A stretch of 64,000 nucleotides of DNA from assembly GCA_028571685.1 (NCBI GenBank), contig CM053142.1, positions 128,084,796 to 128,148,795 on the forward strand, in the 5' to 3' direction. The notes beneath the pieces were generated by a model that did not search any database, was not told where the DNA came from, and worked only from the letters and a program-made list of their open reading frames with translations. How positions within the stretch are numbered: position 1 is the stretch's first letter; every line of letters begins with the position of its first letter. The stretch comes from Heterohyrax brucei. Lineage: Eukaryota; Chordata; Mammalia; Hyracoidea; Procaviidae. This document shows positions 34,346 through 45,461 of the stretch, in pieces. The translations under genes and the position numbers were made by a program.

Positions 34346-34515
34346 CCAAAAACCAAACCCAACTCACTGTGGTTGAGTCTATTTCAACTCACAGCAACCC
34401 TACAGACAGAGTAGAACTGCCCAATAGAGTTTCCAAGGAGCATCTGGCAGATTTGAACTTCTGACCTTTTGATTAGCAGCCATAGCACTTAACCACTATG
34501 CCACCAGTGCTTCCT
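34346..34515 (-). repeat. AfroSINE, short type
   Basis: ACCAAACCCAACTCACTGTG, CCTTTTGATTAGCAGCCATA and CACTATGCCACCAGTGCTTCC. Confidence 0.93.
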
Positions 34516-34699
34516 AATAATGTCTAAGGAAGAAAAAAATTAATATGTCAGTTGATGTGTCATGTGTAACTGGAAATCCATGTACAATTTTAAAAGCATT
34601 TATTGGTTGTCATAGTTTCCATCAAATATGTACATACACAATTGCACATTTCTCATATATTTATCCCAAATGCATATTATTTGTACATGTACGCATATA

Positions 34700-35245
34700 C
34701 AAGGTGTGACAATTAAGTCTGAGAACTTAACTGTTCTAAGTGCTACATACCTCACTACTGAATATCACTATGGTTATCTGCGAAGTTCTCCTCTAGGGAA
34801 GCTATGCACCAATGCCAGTAAGTTGTCTACCCTTCAGAGCAATTTTGGAACTCTCTGGAATGGCCATTGTGCACAGCTGCACAATGGCAAGTTTGGGAAC
34901 ATGATTGTATAGTTAGTTGCCTGTGAGGGAGTTTTTAGCCAGTAAATAATTGTATTGGAAAACCCTCTCTACTCACACGATCTGGCTCTCAATGACTTTT
35001 TTCATTACCCAAAGATAAAGGAAATATTAAAAGGAAGACATTCTGATGACATGAACAGAATACAACAGCTCTGATGGTCATTCCAGAAAAAATGTTCCAA
35101 AACTGCTTTGAAGGGTGGACTAGGCACTGGCAGGGGTGCATAGCTTCCCAAGGGGAGTACTTCGAAGGTGACTATAGTGATATTCAGCAACGACATGTAG
35201 CACTTTTTCTGGGATGGGTTCATGAACTTAACTATTATAGCTTGT
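34700..35245. mobile_element. Fold-back mariner composite, copy B (inverted)
   Basis: Begins after TA (34698-34699) with CAAGGTGTGACAATTAAG. The left short arm (34720-34862) is the reverse-complemented mariner 3' end. The centre holds GGCAAGTTTGGGAACATGAT, the reverse complement of the 5'-terminal piece seen in copies A and C. The right long arm (about 34922-35245) is the mariner 3' end on the plus strand. It is the same composite as copies A and C, inserted in the opposite direction. Confidence 0.85.
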
Positions 35246-35981
35246 GAATAGTATACATGTAAATACGTATATTTATGTACATGTGTGTATAATATATATA
35301 ATCTCTTTTCTCATCATACTCTTTTAGAGTTAAGATACATAAACTCAAGAGATCTCATTAATCTCAAAAACATAAAGTCCTGCATATTGTGTTTCAAGGG
35401 GCGAGGCCATAACATTATTTAAGACATGGAAAGAACATCTAGAGGAAAAAGATTAGAGACGGATCTGGAGAGGGGAAAAAGGAGCCAGATTCTGAAAGGT
35501 CTTATAATCCACATTGCTGCTGTTCTCAGGTGTCGTTGAGTTGGTTCCAATGCATAGTGAACTTATGTACAACAAAACGAAACACTGCCCAGCCCTGTGC
35601 CCTGTCACAGTCCTTACCATTTTAAGCCCATTGTTGCAGCCACTGTGTCAATCCATCTGATAGAGGTGCATTCTCTTTTTCTCTGATCTTCTGCCTTACC
35701 AAGCATGATGTTCTTCTCCAGGGACTGATCCCTCCTAATAATATGCCCAAAGTATACTAGAAGAAGTTTTGTTATCCTTGCTTCTAAGGAATATTCCCAT
35801 TGTACTTCCAAGACAGAATGCTCATTCTTCTGTCAGTCCCGGTATAGTCAGTATTCCTCACTGACATGTAATCCAAAGGCATCCATTCTTCTTCAGTCTT
35901 CTTTATTGGCCAGCTTTTGCATGTAAATGAAGCAATTTAAAATATGACTTGGATCATGCACATCTTGGTCCTCGATTTAAC

Positions 35982-36470
35982 TGTCAAGGACTCAGTTGTG
36001 TTCCCCCCAAAAACCATGTGTAGCGATTTGGCTAGGCCGTGATTTCTGGTACCATGCGCTGCTGCTCCGGGCTGTAAACCCTGCCTCTGTGATGGTAAGG
36101 AGGGAGGATGAGTGCGGGCTGTGTTAGTGGGACAGGACTCACTGTATACTCCTTGGGACAGTCTTTTGTGATGTAAAGGAAAGGGAAGCAAGCACAGAAT
36201 TGGGGACCTCAAACCACCAAGGAGCAGTGCTAGATGCCGAGCATTTCCTTTGGAAAGGACCCAGGAGTGCCTGTGCATCAGAAGCAACCAGTCCAGGGGA
36301 TGACTGACAACAAAGACCTTCCTCCAGAGCCAGCACAGAAAGCCTTGTGCTGGAGCTGATGCCTTGGATTTCAACTTGCAGCCCACTAGACTGTAAAGCA
36401 ATAAAATTTCTTTCTTTAAAACCATCCATTTGTGCTATATCTGTTATATGAGCACTAGATGATTCAGACA
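35982..36470 (+). mobile_element. MaLR-like solo LTR inside AfroRTE
   Basis: 489 bp, from TGTCAAGGACTCAGTTGTG to GATGATTCAGACA, with AATAAA at 36399-36404. Host LINE sequence resumes on both sides. The target duplication is not clear. Confidence 0.88.
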
Positions 36471-36766
36471 GCAATTTCTTTGCTTTCTAACCCTTTAAAG
36501 ACATCTTTTACAGCTGATTTGCCCAATGCAACCCATCATTTGATTTCTTGACTGCTGCTTTTGTGGGCATTGATTGTGGATGCAGGTAAAATAAAGTCCT
36601 TGACAACTTCAGTATTTTCTCCGTTTATCATGATGTTGCTTATGGGGCCAGTTGTGAGGATTTTTGTTTTCTTTGTGTTGAGGTGTAATTCATACTGAAG
36701 GCTATGGTCTTTGATCCTCATCAGTCAGTGTTTCAAGTCGTCTTCCTTTTCAACGGGTAAGGTTGT

Positions 36767-37297
36767 TGTTTTAGTCAGCTAGTGCTGCTCTAACAGAAGT
36801 ACCACAGAGTGAATGGCTTTAACAGAAGAAACTTTATTCTTACACAGTCCAGTAGGCTACAAGTCCAAATTCAAGGTGTCCGCTCCAGAGGAAGGCTTTC
36901 TCCCTTGTCAGCTCCGGAGGAAAGTCTAGTATTGCATCAGTCTTTGTTCAGGGAGCATCTTGGCGCAGGAAACTCAGGTCCGAAGGACGCACTCTTCTCC
37001 CGGTGCTGCGTCCTTGATGTTACAAGGTTCCCAATTCTCAGCCTGCTTCTTTTTCCTTTTATCTCTTGAAGGATGAAAGGATTAAGGGTGGGGCAAGCCA
37101 TACTCCAGGGAAACTCCCTTTACAGTGGAGCAGGGAGGTGACCTTCTGAAGGGAGTTACAATCCCACCACACCCTAATGCTTTAACATACAGCATAGGAA
37201 AATAAAAAAATGGAGGACAGTCACAAGATACTGTGAATCGTGGCCCAGCCACATGGCTAGATGTAGTTTGGGGGCGGACAGAATTGAATCCATGATA
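36767..37297 (-). mobile_element. MaLR-like solo LTR inside AfroRTE, opposite strand
   Basis: 531 bp with the same subtype features as 32803-33299. GTTGT (36762-36766) and GTTGC (37298-37302) are a 5-bp target duplication with one change. Removing the LTR restores the AfroRTE text. Confidence 0.9.
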
Positions 37298-37979
37298 GTT
37301 GCGTGATCTGCAAATCAGTTTGCTAATGAGTCTTCCCCTATCTATGAGCTCTGTTCTTCTTCCTATAGTCTCCTCAAATTGTTTGGTCAGCACACAGACG
37401 GGATAAGCATGGTGGAAGGATACAACCCCTACACATACCTTTCCTTACTTTAAACCATTCAGTATCCCCTTGTTCTGCTCAAATGACTCCCTCTTGGTCT
37501 ACATACAGATTCTGCATGTACATAATTAGATGTTCTGGGATTCCCATTCTTTGCAATGCTACCCAAAATTTGTTATGATCCACATAGTCTAGTGCCTTTA
37601 CATAGTCAATGAAATGCAGGTAAACATCTTTCTATTATTCTCTGCTTTCAACTAGTATCCATCTAACATTAGCAATGCTATCTCTGGTTCCATGTCCTCT
37701 TTTGAATTTGGCCTGAATTTCTGGCAGTTCTATGTTGATGTATCATTGTAATAATTTTTAAATTTTTTTTGACAGAAACTTACTTGAGTGTGATATTGGT
37801 GACATTATTTGATAATTTATTCCTTCTGTTGTATCACCTTTCTTTGGAGTGGATGGAAATATGGAGCTCTTCCAGTCATTTGACGAGGTGGCCATCCCAT
37901 TAAGAAGTTTAAAATTTACCCTAAGATCTTCTTTAGGGTACGAACTAGGTGAGTTGGATCAAGAATCATAAAATCAAAT

Positions 37980-38420
37980 TTATATTTTAGAAAAATCATT
38001 CTAGTTACAGTAGAAAGAATTTATAAGGGGATGAAACTAGAAATGAGAGTTGACTGGCAAGGTAAAGCAATAATCCAAATGAGAGACAAAGGGGGCTTAA
38101 ATGGAGACAGTGGCACTGGAGATGGTCAGAAGTGGACCAGGTTAGAAATATTTGGGAATTAGAGTTGATGAGTTGTGATGCTTGTTAGAGATGGGGAAGA
38201 GAATGAGAAGAGGAGGCCAGGATAATTCCTGGTGTTCTATCTTAGGTAAGTGGGTGCTGATGCCATTTACTGAGACAGAAAGCACAGAAGGAACAGCAGG
38301 TCAGGAAGAGGGTAACGACAAGAGGTCAGGAGTCAATTACACCCACCAGGACAGGCCACCACCACCACCAGCTGAGGGATGGAGAAGGGAGAAGATGCCA
38401 CTGAATGGAGACTGAGATAC
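37980..38420 (+). repeat. Old mammalian interspersed repeat
   Basis: AAAAATCATTCTAGTTACAG, GCAATAATCCAAATGAGAGA and GATGCCATTTACTGAGACAG belong to the same ancient family as 48690-49240. Confidence 0.5.
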
Positions 38421-38474
38421 TAATTGATATCCTCTGCAGGATGCTGACTAGATTTGGGGACCAAAATAAGAGTT

Positions 38475-38612
38475 GTCATTGTCAGGTGCTGTCAAGTCAG
38501 TTCTGACTCAGAGCCACCCTGTAGGACAGAGAAGAACTACCCTACAGGGCTTTCGCAGAGCAGCTGGTGGGTTTGAACTGCTGACCCTTTGATTAGCAGC
38601 CACCAGTGTTCC
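38475..38612 (-). repeat. AfroSINE, short type
   Basis: GAGTTGTCATTGTCAGGTGC, AGAAGAACTACCCTACAGGG and CTTTGATTAGCAGCCACCAG. Confidence 0.85.
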
Positions 38613-38739
38613 AGAAGTCAGAGTAGAGCTGTCTATTCCTTAGGAGTTCACAGAAAAGACATCATGGTTTCCTGATTTGCACTTAAGGATAAAGAAGTTT
38701 ACTCCCACTGGGAAAAAAAAATTTAGTTGCATTTTTATT

Positions 38740-40320
38740 GTAGGTCATGCATCACGCATCAATGAATTAATTACAACTATATAAAACTCTTTACTCTCTC
38801 AAAATTGAAAATATTACATCCTACTGAAGCACACATGCACCGTTTATAAAAATTGATGACGTATCAGGTCACGAAGGACACCTTAAAACTTTTCAAAAAT
38901 ATGATGTCATAGAAAAGTATTTTTTTACCACAATGTCACTAAATTGAATATAAACAATAAAAATATAGAAAGGGGATCACATTTTATTTAAGTGCGTCTC
39001 CAAACAATTCATTCATTAAAAAGAAAAGCAACAAAAGGACAAATATTGTATGAGACCTCTACGATAAGATCTCAAAAACAGACTTGTGTATAGAAGAAAA
39101 GACTCTTTGACAGCTGCAAGGGAGGGGAGGGAGGGAGGGAGGGGCGAGGGTTTAGATTAGATAGTTGCTAGGTATCTGGTTGGCTGAAATCGGTGATAGC
39201 ACACATTAGAAACAAGAACAATATTAAGTGGACTTAAACATGAGTACTCCTTCCATCTTAAAGCAATATTGCAAGGCTAGAGTAGCTGGGGCAGGGGGCG
39301 GGGACCATGCTTTTAGGTGAAAGCGAGGCCAATTGGCACAACTAGTGTTTTGCTAAGAGGGCTCTCTGCATCCCATGTTGGTGAGTGGCGTCTGGGGTCT
39401 TAAAAGCTGCCAAGCTGCCATCCGAGGGCACAGCAAATGGTCCCAACTCAGCAGGAACGGTTGCTCACCAAGGACCAAAATGACATGGGGGAAAGACATC
39501 TCAGAAGACAAAGAGACCCACATCAGTGGGCACCTACATCGACTTGGGACCAGAAGAACCGGATGGTGCCCGGCCACCACCAGTGATAGCCACGATGGAG
39601 CTCACTAAGTTGAGTCTCACTGGCAACACAAGAATAAAAAGGGGTGCACCCTGAGATCCCCACTAAAAGACCTCAATTGATGGTCCAGTAGTTTCGGGGT
39701 TCCCCTGGGAGTATGGCCCCTTGCCCTGATGCTGCCCTTGACCATAAATCATAACAAAGGTCCACGCTTCGGACAGGAATGGGTTGGACTTGATGATGCA
39801 GTGACCATATATTGGAAGCACTTTATGGTTCTATACATCTATAGGATGTCATCCTGCTGACCTCTGGCTGGAGGAAGGGGAGTGGGTGGAGAGGAGGGAA
39901 AAAAGAGACTGTTGGGAGAACGAGACATGTATGGAGCAGAGAGGAATAGTGTGCTGTCACCGGGCAGGGAGAGCAGTGGAAGCCACATATAGGTGGGTAT
40001 GTAAATTTATATGGGAATGTACATTTTCACTCAGTTATATTAAATAAAAAATTTTAAAAAAAGAAAAGCACAGTGGAAATTATAAAATATTTAGACCAGA
40101 ACAACAATAAAAGTACTACACATCAAAACACGCAGGATGCAGCTAAAGTGGTTCTAAGACAAACATTTATAGCTCCAAGCATTTATTTAAGAGTACTGAA
40201 AGTGTATAAGCATTTGCTTCAACAAAGTTCATTAAGTCACTTAAGGAAAGTTAGATACCAACATAAGATAGCTCTCTGTCTCTTTTTAAACACAAAACAT
40301 TATTGGGTAAATAAACAAAC
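38740..40320 (+). mobile_element. Older L1 ORF2 fragment, interrupted
   Basis: 38810-39030 and 40070-40300 resemble consecutive parts of the L1 ORF2 endonuclease-RT linker (for example ATGATGTCATAGAAAAGTAT, then GGATGCAGCTAAAGTGG). They are split by the younger L1 3' end at 39031-40058. Strongly decayed. Confidence 0.6.
39031..40058 (+). mobile_element. Very short 5'-truncated L1 (3' UTR only)
   Basis: Closely matches 17390-18420 along its length: the last ORF2 codons, a G-rich stretch (39117-39150), GGCGTCTGGGGTCTTAAAAG, and the tail AATAAAAAATTTTAAAAA. It is flanked by near-identical AAAAAGAAAAGCA (39018-39030 and about 40058-40070), a target-site duplication. Confidence 0.93.
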
Positions 40321-40654
40321 CCATACTTGTCATGAGTAAAATTTATCATCAATCAAGTAATAAAAATGCTAATTTTATTCACTCTGCCCTCCAATTTTTT
40401 ATGTCTGCATTGATCAAAAACTTCAGTTGGATGATATCTAACTCTTGCATATACACCACGCGTATATAATATCTGTCTGTATACGTAATACGATTCTCCA
40501 TATGTATAGGTCTTACTGCAAGTGGAAAATTTTTCTCTAAACAAAAAACAGCTCTAAGAAAATCAGGAATGGAGCAGTTAATGAGACTGGGACTCAAAGG
40601 TCAGATAGCACTGAATTCTGTATTTTCTTTACCTCATTTCTAAGTCCCTGAAAT
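40321..40654. other. Intergenic AT-rich sequence
   Basis: No feature is recognised. Confidence 0.5.
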
Positions 40655-40820
40655 GAAAACGTGGGTGGTATAACAGTTAAGCTCTATGGCTGTTAACCAA
40701 AACGTCAGCAGTTAGAATCCACCGGGCGCTCTTTGTAAACTCTCTGGGGCAGTTCTCCTCTGACCTCTACTGTCACCATGTGTAGGAATCAACTTGATGG
40801 CAAGGGGTGTGGTGGTTTTT
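40655..40820 (+). repeat. AfroSINE, short type (cluster member 1)
   Basis: GGTGGTATAACAGTTAAGCT head, CCACCGGGCGCTCTTTGTAA and AACTTGATGGCAAGGGGTGT. Confidence 0.9.
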
Positions 40821-41030
40821 GGTGGTGCGAACAATTAACATGCTTGGTTACTAACTGAAAGGCTGCAGGTTTGAGTTCACCCAGAAGTACCTCAAAAAAA
40901 GACCTGGGAACTGGCTTCAGAAAAATCAGGCATTGAAAACCCCATGGAGCACAGTACTGTTGTGCCACATATGGTCACCGTGAGTCTGACTCAACCCAGT
41001 AGAAACAGGTTGGTTTTTTTTGTTTGTTTT
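40821..41030 (+). repeat. AfroSINE, long type (cluster member 2)
   Basis: Abuts the previous copy: GTGGTGCGAACAATTAACAT, 'cacccagaagtacctcaaaa', CGTGAGTCTGACTCAACCCA and a T-rich tail. Confidence 0.9.
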
Positions 41031-41035
41031 AAATC

Positions 41036-41193
41036 TTGGAAACCCTGGTGCTGTAGTGGGTTAAGTGCTACGTCCACTAACCAAAAGGTCAGCAATTCAA
41101 ATCCGTAGATTTGGAAACTCTATGGCGCAGTCCTACTCTGTCCTATAGGGTCACTATGAGTCAGACCCAACCCGAAGGCAGTGGGATTTTTTT
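41036..41193 (+). repeat. AfroSINE, short type (cluster member 3)
   Basis: GAAACCCTGGTGCTGTAGTG head and 'gtcagacccaacccgaaggc' tail. About 12 bp are missing in the B-box region. Confidence 0.9.
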
Positions 41194-41271
41194 TACGTAA
41201 TCTCTGTAAACTTTCATTCTCTTTCTCTACAGATTTGCTGTAACAGTGGTCATTATCACTGTTGTTGCTGC

Positions 41272-41467
41272 TTCTGTGTGCTGTCAAGTTGATTCTGAGT
41301 TACAGCAACTCTGTAAGTCAGAGCAGAACTGTGCCATAGGGTTTCCAAGGCTGTCATCTGAGCAGACGCAGATTGCCCCACCTTTCTCCCACTGGCCAGG
41401 TGGTGGTTTGGAATAGCCAATCTTCTAGTTAGCAACCCACCGCTTAACTGCTATGCCTCCAGGGCTC
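41272..41467 (-). repeat. AfroSINE, long type
   Basis: GTGTGCTGTCAAGTTGATTC, GCCATAGGGTTTCCAAGGCT and GCTATGCCTCCAGGGCTC. Confidence 0.88.
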
Positions 41468-41559
41468 TGTAACACTGGGACCAGCCACACGCCATCGTTG
41501 TGATGATGACTCGTTATTAACTCACTGCCCAGCAGAGTCAACAATCATTAAATGGCAAG

Positions 41560-41800
41560 TTATTAGTATTAGCAAAGGAATAATAATACTTTGTGTTGAA
41601 TAGGAACTTTTAATTTTGACAGTCATTTAAGGTACACTTTTTGTTTGACTTTTGATGTTCATAACATTCCATAAAGCTCCAGGTGGGATGAAGAGAATTT
41701 AAGTACTTTGCCTAAAATGACAAAACCAGTTAGTGTCTCTCTGGTATTGGAACTCTGATTACCTGACTCTGTGCTTGATTGTTCTTCCTGTAATTTGTTT
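41560..41800 (-). repeat. MIR-like old repeat
   Basis: 'gatgaagagaatttaagtac' TTTGCCTAAAATGACAAAAC CAGTTAG resembles the reverse-complemented MIR core. Confidence 0.6.
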
Positions 41801-42238
41801 TAACAGGACAGATTTCTTTTGAAAAGGGTCGTCACTTTGTTAGCTTTAGCAGGACACAGGTTCATTCAGTTATCTCTTAAGACAACAGAAGAATGTTACC
41901 AGGAGTAGGGAAAACAAGGAAAAGGGAATCTCAGCTCAGGAGACCTGAGTTTTGGTGGTGGTGGCAGACAAATGTGAACACAGAGTAGTGGTCACACAAC
42001 ACAGTGACACACAACCAGTGTCACTGAATTGTGCATATAAAAAATGCTGAATTGGCAAAATGTTCTGTTATATATGTTTTTACCACAAAAGGATAATAGA
42101 AGAACTAGTACTTGATAAAAATCTTGCCCTAGGATGGGGTATTTCTTGGAAAAAAAAGACCTGAAGAATTTGTGTATACCTGTAAAATTCTGTGAAATTT
42201 AAGTGCGTTATCTTTTTTTTTAAATTAATATAAAATTT
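41801..42238. other. Intergenic AT-rich sequence
   Basis: Nothing recognised except short T and A runs. 'gtgaacacagagtagtggtc' at 41975 may be an old L1 trace. Confidence 0.45.
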
Positions 42239-42415
42239 ACCCAAAACCCAAATCTGTTGCCATCAAGTTTGTTCCAACTGTTAGTGAGTTTATAGGCCTT
42301 TTAGGGTAGGGTAGAGCTAGCTGTCCCTTACAGTTTCCAAGATGCCACTGGTGAATTAAAACTGCCCATCTTTTGGTTGTTTGTAAGTTCTTAACCACTG
42401 AGCCACAGGGGCTTC
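42239..42415 (-). repeat. AfroSINE, short type
   Basis: CAAATCTGTTGCCATCAAG, CTTACAGTTTCCAAGATGCC and CCACTGAGCCACAGGGGCTTC. Confidence 0.85.
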
Positions 42416-42419
42416 ATAA

Positions 42420-42965
42420 AATTGACATGTAGTGAAAATCCATCCCTTCTCGTGGAAAGTTCTGTGAGTTTCGACAAAGACACATGGACGTGTCACCCTC
42501 ATCACAGCCAAGATATAGAACACTTCCATCATTCCCAAAAAGGCCCTCGTGCACCCTGCAGTCAACTCTTCCCCCAGCCCTCAGCAACCACTGATCTGTT
42601 ATTCTCCATCCAGCATTTTGACTTTACCAGGATGTCACAAAATGGCATGTAGTATACAGCATTTTCAGTCCAATTTCTTTCTCTTAGCACAGTGAATTTG
42701 AATTCATTATTATTGCTGCATTTATTGGCAATTTGTTCTTATTTTGGATTGCTAAGTAGTCTCCTTTGTATCGCTCCCACCATTTATTTATTTCCCAGTT
42801 TAAGACAGTTCGGGTTGTTTCCAGTTATTGATTTTTAATAATAAAGTCACTGGAAATACTTGCCTACAGGTATTTATGTAAACTTGAGTTTACATAACTT
42901 GGGTAAATACCTAAAAGTAGGATCGCTCTATGTTTAAACTTTTGAGGGGTTGCCAGATGCTTTAG
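42420..42965 (-). repeat. Ancient L1 (L1M-type) fragment
   Basis: GGTTGTTTCCAGTTATTGAT, 'aataataaagtcactggaaa' and GGTAAATACCTAAAAGTAGG match the antisense view of an old mammalian L1 3' part. Confidence 0.65.
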
Positions 42966-42974
42966 ATAGAATTT

Positions 42975-43047
42975 ACATATGTGGATGACTACCATAGAGT
43001 CAATGTGAGCTGGAATCGCCTCGACAGCAGTGGATTTGGTTTTATTT
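42975..43047 (+). repeat. AfroSINE 3' end
   Basis: 5'-truncated copy: AATCGCCTCGACAGCAGTGG ATTTGGTTTTATTTTG. It directly abuts an LTR. Confidence 0.75.
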
Positions 43048-43533
43048 TGTTTTAGTCATCCTTGACTGCTCTAAGAGATGTAACACAAACGCATGCCTTT
43101 AAAAACAGAAATTTTATTTTGTTGCAATCCAACAGGCTAAAAGTCCAAATTCAGAGTGTCAGCTCCAGCGGAAAGCTTTCTCGGCTGGCACCAGAGAAAG
43201 GTCCTAGTTGTCAAATTTCCCCCAGACTGGGAGTTTCCGAGGCGCAGGGGCTCCAGGTCCTTTCGAAAGGACCACTCTGCTCCTGGCCCTGATTCTTGGT
43301 TGCGCGAGGTCACCAAATCTCTCTGCTGGCTTCTTTCTTTTATACACCAAGAGATTGCCTCAAGGCACAGTGAGTCTCACCCATTGAATTTTGCCCTACG
43401 AACACAACTGCCACCCATCCTCTTTTATTAGCATCACAGCGGCAGGGTTTACAACATGGACTAATGTCCAGGAATCACGGCCTAGCCAAATTGCTACACA
43501 CATTTTTGGGAGAACACAATTTAGTCCACAACA
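43048..43533 (-). mobile_element. MaLR-like solo LTR
   Basis: 486 bp from TGTTTTAGTCATCCTTGAC to 'ttagtccacaaca'. On the minus strand it begins TGTTGTGGACTAAATTGTG. It carries the long 5' section found in 35982-36470. Confidence 0.87.
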
Positions 43534-43579
43534 AGGGATGATTCACAGGTTTATTTCTTTCACTTAGATTTCCTTTCAG

Positions 43580-43905
43580 AGCCCCATTCCAGAATGCGTA
43601 AGTGCCTATTTGACAGAAGTACAGCACAAATTCTCCTTGGACACAACAATGGTGAGACTTTGTGTCCTGTATTTTGGACATGTTACCAGGAGAGATCAGC
43701 CCCTGGAGAAAAACACTATGCTTGGCAAGGTAGAGGGTCAGCAAAAAAGAGAAAGACTCTCAGCGAGACGGATGGACACAGTGGCTGCCACATGGGCTCC
43801 AGCTTAACAGTGATGGTAAGGATGGCACAGGATCAGGCGTGTTTCGTTCTGTTGAACGTAAGTTGCTATGAGTCGGAACTGATTGATGACACCTAGCGAC
43901 AACTT
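43580..43905 (+). mobile_element. AfroRTE LINE 3' end (5'-truncated)
   Basis: The plus strand carries the C-terminus of the RTE protein: LYFGHVTRRDQPLEKNTML, GQQKRERLSARRMDTVAA. A short 3' UTR follows, ending GTCGGAACTGATTGATGACACC. A broken copy that shows the native orientation of this 3' end. Confidence 0.85.
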
Positions 43906-43929
43906 GGTGTCTCTACTTAGATATCTCAC

Positions 43930-45010
43930 AGGGATCTCAAATTTAATGTGTGTAAAGTTGAACTCTCAATTCTCTACTTCCCACTGCCAACCCCATAGTC
44001 CCAACCTACCGTTCATCAGCCTTCTCCAACTGCTCCTAATAGACTAGTCAAAATGCATTTTGATACCGTTTCCTCAACAGCCAATTACCAAATCTTGTCA
44101 AGCCTATCTTCAAATACATCTTTAATCTGTCCACTTCTTCCTTCCTCCCTTGTCGCTGTCATCCAAGCTCCCATCCTCTCTTCCCTAAGCTCCTACAATG
44201 GCCTCCTAAGTGATACCCCTGTTTCTATCAATACTGTACTTCAAGTCATTCTCCGTACTGTAGCCAGAGTGATCTAAAACACAAATCACATGATGTCATT
44301 TTCCTACTTAATAATTTTAATAGATTTCCAGTCCCCCTACAGTAAAATCCAAACTCTTGAGCATGGCTCACATGGTCCTGCGGTAACCCTTACGTCTCTG
44401 CAAACCCGTCTCATGCTGCTCTCCCTCATGCGGACCTGCTTTTAAGAATTCCTTGAACATTCCATCCTCTTTCTTACCTCAGGGGCTTCATACAACCATT
44501 CCTCCTGCCCGGAGCCCATTCCTCCCACCTTTCCACGTAGCGCTTCATCCTTTAATTTTCACCTTATCAGAGAGCTTACCCATGACTTCAAATAGTTCTC
44601 ATAGCATCCAATTATTTTATTTCTGTCATAGTTGTTAGCATAATCTGTCATTACATAGGTACCTATCTGTTCCTAGAGGTCCCTGGATGGTGCAAACAGT
44701 TTGTGCTTGTCTGTCCACTAATATAAAGGCTGACAGTCCACACCCACCAAGAGGCACCATGGACCAAAGGCCTGGCAATCTACTTCCGTGAAGATTACAG
44801 CCAAGAAAACTCCATGGAACAGTTCTGCTGTAACACATGGCACTGCCATGAGTTGGAATCAACTCAACAGCAACAGGTTTTTTTGCTTGGGTTTTCATCT
44901 TTTCATTTGTTTTATTGCTGTAACCCTCACTGATACGTTTGTGTAAATGCCCTGGAGCACTTCAGACACAGCACCTGTCAATAAGGTTTCATGAAGAAAT
45001 ATATGAATAA
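43930..45010 (+). repeat. L2 LINE remnant, interrupted by a SINE
   Basis: 'ccaaactcttgagcatggct' CACATGGTCCTG, TCTTACCTCAGGGGC and 'gagagcttacccatgactt' match L2 3' sequence. It resumes after the SINE at 44890 and ends near GAATAAATGAGTG. Confidence 0.75.
44676..44885 (+). repeat. AfroSINE, long type
   Basis: GAGGTCCCTGGATGGTGCAA head, 'cacccaccaagaggcaccat' and GTTGGAATCAACTCAACAGC tail. It lies inside the L2 copy. Confidence 0.9.
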
Positions 45011-45285
45011 ATGAGTGATGATGGATCTGGATAAAGTTAACTGATTTTTGTTGTTGTTTTTAAGATCACCTATCCTATCCCCATCGGAAAGTTGTTTCCT
45101 CCCCTGCTGTCTAACAGCTTGCCTGTGACCGTCATCTACTGCTAGCTTCCTTTGGCAGCGCCAGGGCTTTGAAACCTTTCTGTAGTATCAAAGTACTTCT
45201 CTTCCATCACATTCCCACAGGGACCCTGCCCTCTTCTGGCCAATCTGGGAACAGATTCCATTTATAGCTGCTTAAGGGCTAATTT
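45011..45285. other. Intergenic unique sequence
   Basis: No feature is recognised. Confidence 0.45.
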
Positions 45286-45450
45286 CGGAAACCCTGGTGG
45301 CGAAGTGGGTTAAGTGCGGTTAAGTGGGTTAAGGTCGGCGGTTCAAATCTGCCAGGTGCACCTTGGAAACTCTACCTCTAGGGTCTCTATGAGTTGGACC
45401 CAACTTGAGGGTAGTGGACTTTTCTTTTTGTTTGTTTGTTTGGTTTTTTG
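45286..45450 (+). repeat. AfroSINE with duplicated head
   Basis: GAAACCCTGGTGGCGAAGTG, then an internal repeat GTGGGTTAAGTGCGGTTAAG TGGGTTAAG replacing the normal spacer. A long T/GTTT tail follows. Confidence 0.88.
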
Positions 45451-45461
45451 TAAGGGCTAAT

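Larger units (their letters stand above)
35512..37965 (-). mobile_element. AfroRTE LINE, 3' part, split by two LTRs
   Basis: LINE segments at 35512-35981, 36471-36766 and 37298-37965 read continuously when the two LTRs are removed. The 3' end (GCTGTTCTCAGGTGTCGTTG) is at left. Minus-strand peptides include ELHLNTKKTKILTTGPI and VVKDFILPAST, part of the RTE reverse transcriptase. The segment 37440-37960 encodes further reverse-transcriptase sequence with many stops. The whole element sits inside an older repeat. Confidence 0.85.
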
